A DNA stretch of 64,000 bases from Marasmius tenuissimus (taxonomy: Eukaryota; Basidiomycota; Agaricomycetes; Agaricales; Marasmiaceae): positions 1,054,001-1,118,000 of the forward strand of contig JAQOTA010000060.1 of NCBI GenBank assembly GCA_029532415.1, read 5' to 3'. Positions 36,278 to 48,869 of this stretch are shown one piece after another (the stretch's first letter is position 1; each line of letters opens with the position of its first letter). The position numbers were made by a program, and so were the translations under genes. Below the pieces are notes generated by a model. The model ran no database searches and had not been told where the DNA came from. It saw nothing but the letters and a program-made list of their open reading frames with translations.

Positions 36278-37365
36278 CTCGTCGCATCGAAAACCAACGT
36301 CCGGAGTTTATTGTTGATATCTTATGGTTTTATTCATTATCTAGTACTACTCGGACTGCTGTCGGTCGTAACACACAAGAAGCCCTTATTCACCTATTCG
36401 TATATTTGTTGTATGCTGTCGTATGCCTTCCTTATTTCCATCTGGTTTCGCGAGAACGTCTTGCACTTGCATCATCAGGGTAGACAACTGAATTACTTAC
36501 AGGTCTTGGGCGCGAGTTTGTATCAGTAGCATTCATGACCCTATTGTATCGCTAACACCACCTTACCACCACCTTACTTATACCTGTGGACATTCAATCT
36601 CTACAGCCTGTCGTTGCTTTTGTGTCATTGCGAGACTTGACATTCATCTACATAAATTCACGCCCGAAGCTGTCTGTGGACATGTTCAGCGTTGGTATAG
36701 TCTCAATCTTATGATAGTTTTCACTTATATTCACTTATCCTACTTCTCAGCCACAATCAATACTGGACTAACTTGGCTCGAAGTGCTGGTGTGAAAGGAT
36801 TCACAATGGAGTGACCTCAATGAGAGAGGTAAAAGGCTAAGCGTCGACGGCGCGACGGCAAACTCAGTCTCTTACCCCAGTCTTACCCCCTCAGATCCCC
36901 TCCGCAAATGGAGTATTTCTAATCTATCGTTGCTCTCGTCGCTGTCCAGGTCATCTCGGTATGCCGACGTGGTGCTTTGACAGATCCATAGCTCATCAAC
37001 GGGTCCACTCCGCCTGACTTTATTGGTCTCCCCTGGGCCAGGCAGCTACGGCCATTTGCCCAACATCGATCTACATCCTGCAGTAGCTGTGTGTTATGCA
37101 TATGCATCGTGTCTCAGCTCCCTTCGCCGCAAGATTATGTTGAGCGAAATTTCGTCAAGCTCCCGCAACCGGCACTGAACAAGTGCGCGGTGCCCATGCG
37201 GTCGTTTCGGCCTCGAGTTCATGATTATGCGGTTGAGGATGGATATCTCATCGATGAATGGTCTTCCTCCAACGTAAACTGAAGAATTCTTGCAATTTCC
37301 AATGGTCAGTCTTCTGTCTGAAGTCACCCATTCACCGCGAGCCATGCTAAAGAGAACTTTTTAGT
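36278..37365. other. Intergenic / degraded upstream part of the PP2C locus
   Basis: 36278-37090 holds no coding signal. 37091-37365 has short open stretches that may be remnants of upstream exons of the decayed phosphatase that follows, but I cannot align them convincingly. Confidence 0.4.
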
Positions 37366-37677
37366 GCGGGCACCGAGGCCGACGTAGACTTTGTGAAGGA
37401 AGAGTTACCGGCCAGTGTCAAGACAGTCCTCTCCTCCGAGCTGATGGGCAAGGAGTACCTTCCCGACCCGGTTCTGAAAGAGTCTATCACTCAGGTCGAC
37501 GAGAACATACGTTTCGACAATTCAGAGCTTTTTTCCTGGCGGGGAGCTGCAAACAGATTATCTCCCGATGAACCTGATGGGTCGTCTATGAAGATCATGC
37601 GAGCTAGGATGGGTACAACAGCTTCGGTCGCTCTGATTAACCCGGTCAAGGCTATCCATGATTCCCGCTACTGCTAA
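37366..37677 (+). pseudogene. PP2C-type phosphatase remnant, N-terminal part
   Basis: After an acceptor-like TTTTTAG the frame reads AGTEADVDFVKEELPASVKT, matching the segment after DGH in fungal PP2C/PDP-like phosphatases. It continues PDPVLKESITQVDENIRFDN and reaches MRARMGTTASVALINP, the counterpart of the MRGSTALVALVDP strand. The frame then ends at TAA (37675) in place of the expected ASLGDC strand with its metal-binding Asp. I found no intact DGHAGT in front. It is therefore a fragment, not a working enzyme. The matching C-terminal piece is 2 kb downstream. Confidence 0.6.
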
Positions 37678-37689
37678 GTTAGTGGGTTT

Positions 37690-39600
37690 TACCGGAAGTG
37701 CAAAAAAACCGTTTTCACGGAAGGCCTTTCTGATCTCGTGATTTCTTTCCCAAGGTCCCATGATATTTTACCCACGGATCTGTCTATATAAACAGCTTCT
37801 TTTACTCTGCCTCTTCGTCGTTGACCCTTCGCGCCCCAGGTCATGTGTTTCTTCTTGACTATGGTCATATCTCGGATCCTTCAACCCCAACGAACCCATG
37901 CATCTTAATTTGAGCTTATCGTCCATTCCAAAGTTTTCGATTTCTTTGAAGATCCTGACCGGCAACGTTCCACCTTCGGCAACATCCAGCAACACTTCTA
38001 TATGTTGAGGTATGGGTTGGATTGCTATAGCTGCCCGCACTGCATTCCATGGTGACCCTAGTGCAACAGTCAGTGCTCTGACCCCTTTCTTCAGTAAGTT
38101 TTCTGCTTCCCTCGTCTTGCACCTCTTCAACCCTCTCCAAGAGAACTTATCTACCCCAGCCTCTCTTCCTACCTCATACTTTGCGTTTGGTTCTTTGTTT
38201 CCTGATACTACCCGTGCATCAATTAGAGCTTACAGTGTGGCGACCGCACCTCCTGTGCAAATGTACCGATCTTCAGGATGGGGGTCGTCAGGCCCCCAAG
38301 CCCATAGCTACGACAGGCCCGTCGTGAAGCACCCTAGCATACCCTTGTATTTCATACCCTCACACGGTCCCTTATATTTGTTCTCGTTGCGCCCTCAGCA
38401 ATTGTATGCTGCTGTGGCAGCTCATAAACTTCCATCGGCGTCTTTGAACCCAGTGCGACGTCAGGAAGCTTCACTCTTTCATTTGGCATCTGGAACCTGC
38501 GAGAATTCGAGACTCTTCCTTGGGGAAATCTTCCGGATTATTGTGCGCAATATGAAGGTTTCTATCGATTGTCGTTTGGGAGATGCTTTTCGGACAATTT
38601 CTTTGCTTATGGTTGGCAATTTGCAACTTTGTGTAGTGACGACTCATGTGAGTTTAGAAGGTTGATGAATTTACCTGGCTTGGATAGCATGTAATACCGC
38701 ATGTGATTCCGATCCGCTGACACCTGTATATCTTGGCTTAACTAGGGGTTCTACAAAGTTATTTTGGATTGGGGACGGGGATTCTCTCTTCAGCTCCTTT
38801 CTGTTGAGTGCTTTACATCCGATATTGTTCCGAGCAGGATGTAACTGGCGTTTGGATCGTGAATCATACTGTATACTTATATACGGAAGACGATTGTTGG
38901 TTGTTCGTAACGATGCCTTCTCTCCGAAGCGGCAGTCGAAAATCTGGTTGTTCCCGGACCAAACAGTCTCGTCAGGATGTTGATTCCGTTTGACATCGCC
39001 CCGCCTCGGCCAGCTCCTCTCAGCAAGGAGGCCTGAATGATACCATCACAACCGTCCCTGCTATACCCCTTACTATTCAGCGGCCTTTCATGTTGTACTC
39101 AGGTATATCAGCTTGGTAGTGAGTCGTGACGGTAACTTGTTGTGTATCAATGTGTGTATTGGAAGCGTCTACGGGCGGTGAAAAGGGTGTTGATGAACTC
39201 TGGAAAAGTGTGCGGGGAGAGGTGTTGGGTGTATCTTAGTAGGCTTCGAATGTATTGAGTGGTTATGTCAATGCGAGTGTAATGTACGTTGGGAGGTGTC
39301 GCCCTGAAGTATAGCTGGGTGAGTGCGGGTGTTTGTGTGTTTGGTGTCTGAGGGGGGAGAGAGAAAGGCAGTAGCGGGCTATGCCGCTTGTCGGCGTCTA
39401 TCCAAATTGTCAAGCGTGTGCGTACCATTTCATTTACTTATATTTCCCGCCACCGCGATAACAGTTCCTCCCCAGTGATCGGTGAGCAAATGTCTGCGGA
39501 AGGCAGTGGATAGGAGGCGAGACTTCTCGCTCGCCCGCACCACTGCGGAGCCAGACCGAAGTTGAGCGTGTCAAGTAGCAATATCCGGGGAGGAGGAATG
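37690..39600 (+). other. Unrecognised DNA separating the two PP2C remnants, with an open frame at 38012-38665
   Basis: This 1.9-kb stretch is where the middle of the phosphatase should be, but I see none of its motifs. It carries its own TATA box, TCTATATAAACAG (near 37780), and an ATG-started 217-codon frame at 38012-38665. That frame's product is Ser/Pro-rich (SSGWGSSGPQAHSYDRPVVK), with hydrophobic patches and no domain I recognise. No terminal repeats or target duplication were found by eye. It could be an inserted element, an unrelated small gene or a rearranged segment. Confidence 0.35.
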
Positions 39601-39691
39601 TGTACGTGGTATCAGGACATTGGGAATGGTCACTCTTACCAGTGCTACTTTCCAGTCGATCCTCACGTACCACGATACGACTGTACTCAAC

Positions 39692-40073
39692 ACTAGGTGA
39701 CATCGCCTCCAAACTCCCCTGCATTTACACCGAGCACGTCTTCGGCCTGGCAACACCTCCTTTCCACCCGAGCTACAAACCCCGGGAGCTCGCTGATCGC
39801 CTCAAGACACCACCACACCCTACCACAACTGCCAACAATATTCACATCCGGCCGTGGCCGGTCATCTACGGACGTCCGCTTAATGCTGGCTGGTTCACCA
39901 CCATTTTCTCTCGAACTCACAAGACGATGCATATCACAAAGGTCGTCTCGTCGTCGTCTTTCCAAGAGTCAAAATATCCGGGATACCAAGACGGGGCTTA
40001 CCAAGGTAGCAACCTAGCTATGGAACTGCTATACAACGCTTTGGACAGCTATACAGAGGACGGTCTCCAATGA
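39692..40073 (+). pseudogene. PP2C-type phosphatase remnant, C-terminal part
   Basis: Begins after an acceptor-like ACTAG with LGDIASKLPCIYTEHVFGLA, matching the 'GDHLFKLPAIYTERVF' region of fungal PP2C phosphatases. It continues ADRLKTPPHPTTTANNIHIR, the counterpart of 'RNLTPPYLSN..DVQHV', and ends GSNLAMELLYNALDS, the counterpart of 'NLALRLLREAL'. The SDG metal-binding segment between these last two is missing; PWPVIYGRPLNAGW stands there instead. It is a decayed partner of the fragment at 37.4 kb. Confidence 0.55.
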
Positions 40074-41019
40074 TACGGTCGAGACGCGGGGAATGCCGAG
40101 TCGAGTAGACCCGTCAAAGATAAAGAACAACAGCCGTGGTATCATCGACACGTCTTCCGAATCCCTCTCTGGAAGACTGCAGAGTAAGGCCGTTTTTAAC
40201 ATAGTGAGAGTAAGTTACGTATTATAAATGCGGATGTATGTCTTCGCTCAGCACCTCTTGACTCGTCGTCTACTGGCCTGTGCAGTGTCTAGTGTCGGAG
40301 ATCCCTTGTCCTGGTGGATTAATGCGCGGTAACAACCCGTTGCTTTTTTCAATCCACAGTAGGTCGGCCCGTGGAGTGTTGTGAGAGTTATGGGTACCTA
40401 TGGGCACAAGCTTGAAAGAGCTAGCACGCCGAAAGTCTTTTTTACAAATCTGCAGCCGCCACCCCCCTTACCTCCTGGCCGACATTGGCATCGTTACTAC
40501 TGCTGCTTCCGCAGGACTTGACGCTGCTATGAGCATGAAACGGTCGAAGGCCTTTGTTACTATTTCCGGACACTCACATAATTGCCAGCTTTACAGGACC
40601 GTAGTACGTGGCAACAAGAGCCCAGACACCCGTAACTGCTCCTCGTCAGGATGCGCTGGCGGCTGAATGATTTCACAGACGGGTATACGTACTGCTCTGC
40701 ATGCCGTGGCTCAGTATTCATTTTTAGGTCTCGATGGCTGACCCTTTGACACACTTAGTCTACTCACTAGTTTTGTCACTGGACGAATTTGCGGCCGCCT
40801 CCATGCTTGGTGCCAGTGGCCACCGTCTTTCCCGCATCATGCCCAGGTAAAGAGTTGTACCAAGCCCGAGCCTGCTCTCCTACCACGCGTTTAGCGGGGA
40901 TAGAGACCAAAGCGGTCGTATGTAGAGTAAAAGATTCTTCTACCGGATTCATCACAGGCTACAACATTAAGTCATTCTTCGTCCGTGATTCATGTAGCAT
41001 GCTTCCTATTTGCTCCTGC
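40074..41019. other. Intergenic, no supported gene
   Basis: Nearly 1 kb with only short frames that show no family resemblance. It should include the ERD2 3' UTR at its right end. Confidence 0.5.
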
Positions 41020-42047
41020 TCATGCGGGCAATTCGAATTTCTGCCCTTGTAGTACTCTGCAAAGTGTAGGGATCAGTAACGTGGCAGAGAGAGGATGGAC
41101 AGTTGAGAATCGATGACGTACTTTGTAAAGTAAACATAGAAGAAGTCGAGGTACAGACCAGTCTGTACTATCCCTGCAGTGACCGCTATTGGGTCGACTA
41201 CTCCCTCCGTGAAGTACCTGAGGACAAAAATAGCTTGGTGTGAACGCTGCCTCGGATTTAAAGCAAGGATAGACACGCACCGGTATATCCAATTCGGAAT
41301 GTACAGCGCTCTGTAGATGCCCAACGCAGCCAGGTAATGTGTAGTGATTGCCTCTGCCTCGCCTGTGCGTTGCAACAAGAAGAGCTGGGGAAGGATAGCG
41401 ACGGACTCGAGGAAGATGGAGAAGGACCAGAGGATTTCGGTGAACGAGAATTGGTAGTTGAAGATTAGGGCGAGGACGAAACAGGGTCCTAAAAGGTATT
41501 CAATGCGGAAGGTATCGATGGAAGGGTCATGCGTTGGCCTGAGAAGCATGAAGGACGTGTCACTGGTAAGGACACGAACTGATTCGATGAGACGCACCTG
41601 AAGCGACCCTTCATGAGGTAGAGGGTGTAGCAACTGCTACCGATGAAGAACAACTTCATCAGCGAGTTGTATAGAGACACATATCTGTAGAACAAATCCA
41701 AATAGCGAGTTACGAAGACGGCGACATAGAGAGCTTGGGTTTTGAAGGATATGCCTGAAAGCAAAATAGAGTTAGTGTCATAGCTCTCGATAATTAGCAT
41801 TCAAAGAGGGTTTGCGAGGGTTCGGAGCGGTGTGCATCGAGGTCTCCAACGTAGGGATATCTCGGACAAGAGAAGTTGAAAGGTGGGGGTCGCACATACC
41901 TCGACAGGAACGCGATGTTTGTATTTTATGCACTAGGACGATGATGGACGCCAGGTGGGCCAAATCACCTAGAATAACCACCAGATGTGAGCATTCTCGA
42001 GCATTCTCGAGCAGATATCACGCACCAAGCAAACGGAAGAGATTCAT
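41020..42047 (-). CDS. ERD2: ER lumen protein-retaining receptor (ERD2)
   Basis: The K/HDEL receptor, a seven-TM protein cycling between Golgi and ER to retrieve escaped ER residents. The start is [19 protein letters not shown] (ATG at 42047). The hallmark blocks follow in order: [101 protein letters not shown] and [18 protein letters not shown]. The last exon is [11 protein letters not shown], the conserved ERD2 C-terminus. Six or so short introns separate these blocks. All expected segments are present, so the gene looks intact. Confidence 0.95.
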
Positions 42048-43431
42048 AGCTGCGAGGTGAAGGTTAAGAGCGAGTCGGGCGAGGGCGTATGATGGAACAA
42101 ATTGACGTGTTCGGTGAGGGTCCCTTGCTGACTAATCGCAGTAAACCAGTTTCTGCGAACTATGTTCGCTTCGTTTGCCCACCACCCATAAATTCAAGAA
42201 CTTCTTCACAAGAAACTCTTCTTGTTTCAATCGGTGAGTTGCGCTTCTATGTATCTCTACAAATGATGCTTTAGTAAAAGGGTCGACTCCATTTTATTCA
42301 ACGACCAACGAAAGAAAAACCACATGCACTTGTATCTTCTCGACCTTCGAACCCATGAAAGCGTCTTTATCCTCAGTGTACTCTTGGCAGCGCAACAGGG
42401 TTCATTGTAAGGCTTGACCGACATCCAGACACTCGACTTTTACGTCCAGAGGCTCTTCGTTGTAGGCTGTCATTGGCCCAGAGCACCACGGCCTGACAGC
42501 AAAGGCGGAGTCTCACAATTCGGGAGCCACCATCCCTCCACCGTTGTCGAAGCTGAGCTCGCCTGGAAACGTTCCTTTAGGGATCCAAAACTCCACGGCG
42601 GGTGGTCTCTAGACGTGGTTATCTGATGTTCCAACGGAACAGCTTTGCCCGGTTTAAAAGAAAGCGTCCGAGTTGAAGATACATACTCGCAGCGTGTGGT
42701 TACGGGCTTACACCTTATGTTTGGGCTCGGAGGGCTGAAGAACATTGTTGTGTGTGCTGGTTATTTTTCGATGGTCATTGGTATATCTGGAGATATGAGA
42801 TCAACCTCGGTATGCTTTGCATACCCTGAGTTTTCTTACGCCTTACGCTTCTCGGTTCGAAATTTAGTTTGGCTGATTCTTTCTGTTTTAGGTCTTTACC
42901 CGGATCAAGCCAAGCATCTTGCAAGAGCCCAAAATTCCCACTATCAGTTTCCGATGTACAGAACATTTCGTCTCGAGTGCGCCTGATGTCATGCAACCCA
43001 CAACAGACACTTTGCAATCACAATTATTCCCAAACATACTATTGAAATTGCCTGTCAGAGAGAATTTGGAGATAATACTCAAACCCATCGTTTCGTGTGC
43101 ATGCACGAGCATGCATACCAGCATGAAGTCCCCTGTTGGTTCGCCTGGCAACCACGATTTCAGCCGCTACTCATCACCTTCGCGACGGTATGGAACTCAG
43201 ATCAGCAGGGGCGTTTTGCGTTACGGCGCGTAACATCCGCCCCTTCTCACCTACCATCACTACCAACCTCCCATCGAAGGGCCTCCATCGGCTGGAGAAC
43301 CCAATTTTACGGCTGGTCCATCCTCAATCTCAACCGACGTTCTCTACCCCTCATCTGACCTCTGTTCGTTCCCTTTTTTTTGTGCGTTGTTCTGCGTGGC
43401 TGGGCAACGTAGTACACGCTCGCTTTCCTTC
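42048..43431. other. Intergenic, no supported gene
   Basis: 1.4 kb with no convincing frame. It contains a perfect 7-bp palindrome with a 3-base loop, GGTATGCTTTGCATACC (42809-42825), and a CATGCACGAGCATGCATACC motif cluster near 43100. These may be chance or regulatory. Confidence 0.45.
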
Positions 43432-44659
43432 ATGCCCACGACCTCTCTAACGCGGTTACACTATTGCATCAGCTTTCTTCTCCTTCAATGTGTAATCACC
43501 ACGCAAGCTCTATACCTCTCTCCCCACTCCGACTCGATGCGATACCACCATCTTACATCTCGGGAGGCCATTGTGTCGAAAGCACCCGATGGGTCCGTTC
43601 AGGTTATCGACTCGAGCACGAATCAAGCCATACCTCAAGGACCTGCTACCGATGGTAGTGGGGCAGATTTCTCGCTGCCGGCAATCATATGGTTGGTTTA
43701 TTGCCTTTTCATGGGTCTGCCTCTGGCTCTTGCCGGCATTCGGGGATGGAGGCTTACTACCGGGGCCGGAACCAGTGTTTGCTTTGCCGTATCAGGTACG
43801 TCCTCCCTCGCATCACCTCGAAGATCAAGTTCGACTCACGGCTCCATCGCCGCTTCGATCTCTTAGCTTGGGCAGCACTCATCAATTCCGTCAGCGAAAC
43901 TGGTGTACCCGACCTCGTGTTGACAGTCATCGTTCTCGCAATTTCCTTCCTCGGATTCATCCTCGGTGTATTAAACTTTGCGTACATGGGTGGGGTAGTT
44001 GGAATGACGCTTGCGGGAGGGGTCGCCTTTGGTGTCCGGATAGTCATCATTCAACCAAACCTGCTGTTCCCAGCACAGAATGTATACGTGGTTAATTGGA
44101 TCGTTCCGGTCGTGTGCGCTGTGCTTGCGGGGTTGGTGTTGATTAGGTGGCAGCGGGCTGGCTTGGTAGGTTCACTTCATCGATAACCTTTGCACGCATC
44201 GGTACTGATGTCTAATGCCCTCGGGAACTGTAAGCTATTTGGATGCACTTCGGTTGGAACATTCCTGGTGTTTTTGGGCGTGGACTTGATTATCAACAGG
44301 CAGTCTGGAATGAGTCGAGGTCTCCGTTTCCTGTTCGATCGCAACTCCAATCATCTTGCAGTACGTTTGGATTCCTCTACATCTAACTTTCTAACTTCTC
44401 ACCCTCAATCTTTTGACCTGATCAGGATTTGATGTTAACGGGCTACCGCCCCAACCTCTCCACCAAAATTTCACTCGCTATCTCCCTGGGCCTTACCCCA
44501 ATCCTTGCATACGCTCAGCACCGCATCTTTCCAGGACCTTTCAACAGAAAAGCAGAGCCTTCGGACGAGCTCTTGTCGCTGAATTATCCCACCAACGTGA
44601 GGACGGCGTTCTCGGGATTTTGGGAAGGGAACAAGTTCAAGAGCCGGTTCAGCATGTAA
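43432..44659 (+). CDS. Seven-TM protein with signal peptide (DUF4203/TMEM198-like)
   Basis: Starts MPTTSLTRLHYCISFLLLQC (ATG at 43432), a typical signal peptide with a likely cleavage after TTQA. A short hydrophilic lumenal region follows (SHSDSMRYHHLTSREAIVSK is approximate in frame). The spans are FSLPAIIWLVYCLFMGLPLALAGI; VLTVIVLAISFLGFILGVLNFAYMGG; GMTLAGGVAFGVRIVII; VVNWIVPVVCAVLAGLVLI; and, in later exons, GTFLVFLGVDLIIN and STKISLAISLGLTPILAYAQH. The small C-terminal tail ends WEGNKFKSRFSM. The layout and the Gly-rich spans resemble the DUF4203 family. The function in fungi is unknown. Four exons; intron borders near 43797, 44166 and 44360 are approximate. Confidence 0.75.
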
Positions 44660-45102
44660 TGAAGGAATATACATGGAGAGAAGTGATGGTTTATCGGACA
44701 CTCACGACTATGTATATGTTCACTTATTTATTCCGTTTTGTTTCCTATCATACCATATCATACCGTATACGAGATGTCTGTACGATAGCAATTCATCTTC
44801 GACCAGGCAAGCCCTCTAAAGTCCTGATATACATACGGTGTGAGCGAACTGACAACTGTAACCTGCTGTGGAGGCAAATTCCATCAGCAAGTGCCCATTT
44901 GAACACAAGTACTCAAGTAGCAAGAACTAGCTTTATTTAATCATTGCATGAGCCCTGTATCCGTTGAATCGCGCTCGATTGACTACCGTGGGAAACCATT
45001 CCGTCAGCGTGTCTCTCCTGAGTCCTTTTCTCCTTGTCGTCGACGGTCGCTCCTCTCGTTCTGCCAGAGAACCCTTCTGTCTCGCAATTTTTTTAGAGGG
45101 TG
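44660..45102. other. Intergenic spacer
   Basis: About 440 bases between two plus-strand genes with no coding signal. A CATACCATATCATACCGTATACG tract near 44755 is a weak direct repeat. A T-run, TTTTTTTAG, lies just before the next ATG. Confidence 0.4.
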
Positions 45103-48100
45103 ATGCCCTCTGAAGGCTCCAAGAGCGCACCTATATTTATATCAGACGACGAGGACGACGAAATACAAACACTACCGAGGCAAATGGCCGGCACTTCTCT
45201 TTCTAAACAGAACCACGACAATCCTATACAAGGTCTACCTCCTCGCCCAACCATGGCGGTCAAACCTAGAGCGAAGCCAGTCAACAAAGCTCAAAACGTT
45301 GGCAACGGGAATTCCAATGAAGGTGGGCTCTTATGTATCTCATACCGTGCAGATGTGTTTACTCGTTATTAGCGGCACGCAGTAAACGCAAACGGAAACG
45401 AGAACAGTCAAGTCAAAGCATCGATATCACAAATCCTACGAATTTGACTGCTTCCGAGGCTTCTTCCTCAAAGGGCACTGCACAGAACGGCTCCAAGAAT
45501 AAAAAAGCGAAGCATTCTCATAGAGGGAGAGCTGAGGCGAGGCGCAGGGCCGCAGAGGAATTGGCCGCTGCCCAGACACTCCCGCTATCCGGAACTCCTC
45601 AGACTTCGCCTTTCGATCCCGGATATCCAGTCAACTATCCCCACAGCCATTTTCCTCCTTACGATCCGGATATGCAGGATCCTGGGTACAGCTCTACTAT
45701 CCCGGACAGTGACTATTACCAGATGGACGGTTATATGGATGACGAAGATAGTTACGACTATGAAATGCAGCTTTCATCATCGGATTGGGTCAATTCGATG
45801 GCAAGGGCTGCAGATCCTCCCCCTCCCGAATCGACACCTGTCTCCTGGGAATACGACAATTCCATGCTTTGGCCGCCACCAATTCAGCCTTACGATCCAG
45901 GACCACTTCAATCATTTGTGTCTCCAGCTACTCCGTTACCGCCTCCACCACCAATGCCCACGTCCCACCTTCCGGCCCCCATTTCACAACACCCGCCCCC
46001 TTCCGAACACACGGCTACTTCTACTACTCACAAGCAACCTACAACCACGCCTTTGAGAAAAATGATCGGAATTCCAAGCGATAGAGACTCTGATGGAAAG
46101 CGCTCCGGATTCAAAATGTCGGCCAATACCACATTCCAGTCCCAGCCCGAAGTCACCTACCCCCATACACCCAAACCGTCCAATACCCTTGTACTGGAGC
46201 AGCTACCCAAGCAGAACCGGGGCCTAGAGTTCATATCTTCATGGGCTCAGGAAGCCAGTGGTACCGCCCCCGTTTTCTTTGCGGTTGACTCCAGTTCTGC
46301 GAAAGCACTTGTCGAATTTGCAAACCATCAACAAGCACGCAAGGCTTGGTCTAGTCCGAGGCTGGGTATGGATTTGGCAGGTTTGCCCTCAAGCGATTTG
46401 AAAGGAAAACCCAGGGCAGATCTCATCAGGGCCTGGTGGTACAAACCATCTTCACCTGAATTGGTGTATACTCGTGTCGAGTTAGAGGAAGGCGAGATAG
46501 AAGATGAACCAGTAGTTGAGACGGTCAAGAAGGAGTCGAAGAAGGAGAGGAAAGCAAGAGTAGCCAAAGAGGTTCGAGAGGAGAAGGAGAAGCGTCGAGA
46601 AACTGCACTACAAGCCGCGGCTATCTTGGAGGAAGAGAAGCGTGCGGCCAAATCGCTCGCCACCGAGTCGATGTCAGCCTCGTCTGCACCAGTTCTTCCC
46701 TCTGTTCACCCTCAATTACCTCCGATCTCTTACCCTTCGTCTTATGCGGCCGTCCCGTGGCCGGCATTTAACCCTTACTATCTGCAACACGTCGCCATAC
46801 CACAACATCCTCTACCCTCACAGGTTCTAGTTGGGTCCGAGGAGGCCTTGCCGCCACCGGAGGTCAGTGAAATAACCATGGACCCAGCCGTGGGCGATCC
46901 TGCCGATGACGACGTCATGAGCATAGATGAGCCCGACAGTCTCGTTTCAGAAGGTGGCATGGATACCGAGGTTCTTCGGTCACCCAGTCCAGCTGCTATC
47001 CCCTCCGCGTCGTTAATAGTTCCTGACCAACCTGATACCGACTCTCCCTTATCTTCGAACGCCTCTCCCTCCAAACCTTCCAACTCAAGGACGATGATCC
47101 ATCCTCTCCCTGAACGTCCCACGAAACCAGCGACCTCAGATCCCGCATTGCCAAGTCATCTTCCGTCAGAGCCCCGTGCAATGAAGAATGCCCCCACAGC
47201 ACCTACGTACACGAAGCGTGCATTGGTCGCTCGCCAAAAGGAACTGGAGGAGCGGATTGCCCGAAGCAAGCTGGAGCTGTTGCAGAAGATGCAAGCGCGG
47301 TCAGCGGTGCCAAACCCTAGCACTGAAGAGGTTCAGCGGCAGCAAACGCCTGACCTTGCGCCATCCCCTTCTGAAGAAAAGGAACCTGAGGTTGTTGCGA
47401 CAACTATTGAAGCGGACAGTGATGTTCATTCTGACGCAGTCTCCCCTGCGAAATTGATTCGTGAGAACCACTTGCGAAACCTTGTGTTAGCGAGTAGGCG
47501 CTCAAAGGCTGCTACCACTAGTAGCCTTCAAGAAGGTGCGACTGTCAAGAAGGACGAGCCATCCATCGCGTCAACGCCAACTCCGCCGCCAGATCCGAGC
47601 GATTCCAGCAAGACTGTGGCGTCAGATTCATCGACCGTTCCAGGGAATGCATCGTCAACTTCGGTCTCTCGGACATCAGTTGTTCAGACATCGCTTGATG
47701 ACCTCGCCGTTTCTTTCATTACGGAGACTATCCAGACGCTACAACCGGATACTGGTCGGACCCCTACACCACTAGCAGCATCTCAAGCGGTCAACTCTAG
47801 ACCCCCTCCAAGTGCATCAGCATTAGCGGCTCGACAGAAACAGCTCGAAGATAAGATAGCCGAGACTAAGAAACTCATGGAGAGGTTGGCACGGGCGACC
47901 AATAAACAAGAGAAGGATAACATTCTGGCTAGTCTTCGAGATCTGAGTCGGTGCGTGGTTAATCCTTTGATCCTTCTTAGTTGTTGGGAGTGTTGGGTGT
48001 TTGAGACAGCTAAGTTTTGCTCCTGTCAACTATTCAGGTCGCCAAACGGTAACGATGTTGGACCCGGCCCCCAGACCAGCGTGTCCGATACCAAGGATTC

Positions 48101-48266
48101 TGCCCCCGTGCGCCCTAAGGCTGTGTCAAGGATGCCATCGTTTTCGTCAGCTGTGAAGCCCGTTCAGAAAGTTCAAACAATCAACTTTGAATGCGTGTGG
48201 CCTACGCAGGGTCTACTCGGAGGAGGCGTACTCATCCTCAGCGACGACGAAGATGAGGACGAGTGA
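45103..48266 (+). CDS. Large RRM-type nuclear protein with coiled coils and terminal acidic SIM-like motifs
   Basis: A protein of roughly 1000 residues in three exons. Exon 1 (MPSEGSKSAPIFISDDEDDE) joins through an intron at about 45322-45371 to AARSKRKRKREQ, a nuclear localisation signal. A Pro-rich region follows, then an RRM-like fold at 46180-46440: NTLVLEQLPKQNRGLEFISS, FFAVDSSSAKALVEFANHQQ, RADLIRAWWYKP. That layout resembles the RRM of RBM26/27-type proteins. Two related short coiled coils come later: ALVARQKELEERIARSKLEL (near 47220) and ALAARQKQLEDKIAETKKLM (near 47820). The last exon ends LLGGGVLILSDDEDEDE. Acidic clusters preceded by hydrophobic I/V/L at both ends look like SUMO-interacting motifs. 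I expect a role in nuclear RNA metabolism, but the family is not certain. Confidence 0.7.
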
Positions 48267-48869
48267 CGGTATTTTTTTATTGTTTTCTTTTTTTCTTCAT
48301 TTCTTTTTCATTTTTCATCTTTCGTCTGTGTCATCTTTTCTCAATTTCTTTTTCATTCTCGTTTCGCTTTGACTTTTCTCCTCGTTTTGCCGAGACTTTG
48401 ATGTGTGAATACTGCCGCCCCTAACGGCCGCCGCTATGGCGTTACGGTCCGAGACGCGCAGCGAAGGCGAGCAGCGAGATTCTCTCCGCGACACCTGTTC
48501 TTCACCATGTATATATCTTTTGATCTCGATTACCTCCGCTAGTTGGTTGTCTAAAAGATCTTTGTAGGTGGAACATTCGAACTCGTTATCGTCTATGGAC
48601 AACTCCGACTTTGAAGGTGAGTCTTTGATTGGATGGTCTATCAAGGCTACTCGATGAATTATGTCCTACAGCACTCTCCGAACCGCCCCTTCGATTCGAC
48701 CGATGGACATTGAAGACACAGGGTTGTCACCTGAAAGACAACACGTCTGGTACTGGGTCTCATGATTGCTCGATATCGTTTTCATACGTTACCGAACGGT
48801 GAACACCGTATCGACTTTCATTCCATGCTATCAGTCGCTGGGAAGTTGTAGTTGAGGCTCTAGTTCAAC
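48267..48869. other. Intergenic, 3' region of the RRM gene
   Basis: Begins with a T-rich tract (TTTTTTTATTG, TTTTTTTCTTC) typical of a 3' UTR and terminator region. No gene seen. Confidence 0.45.

Noticed and set aside
42809..42825. GGTATGCTTTGCATACC palindrome as an operator
   Set aside because: A single short palindrome with no partner site or nearby promoter; chance is likely in 64 kb.
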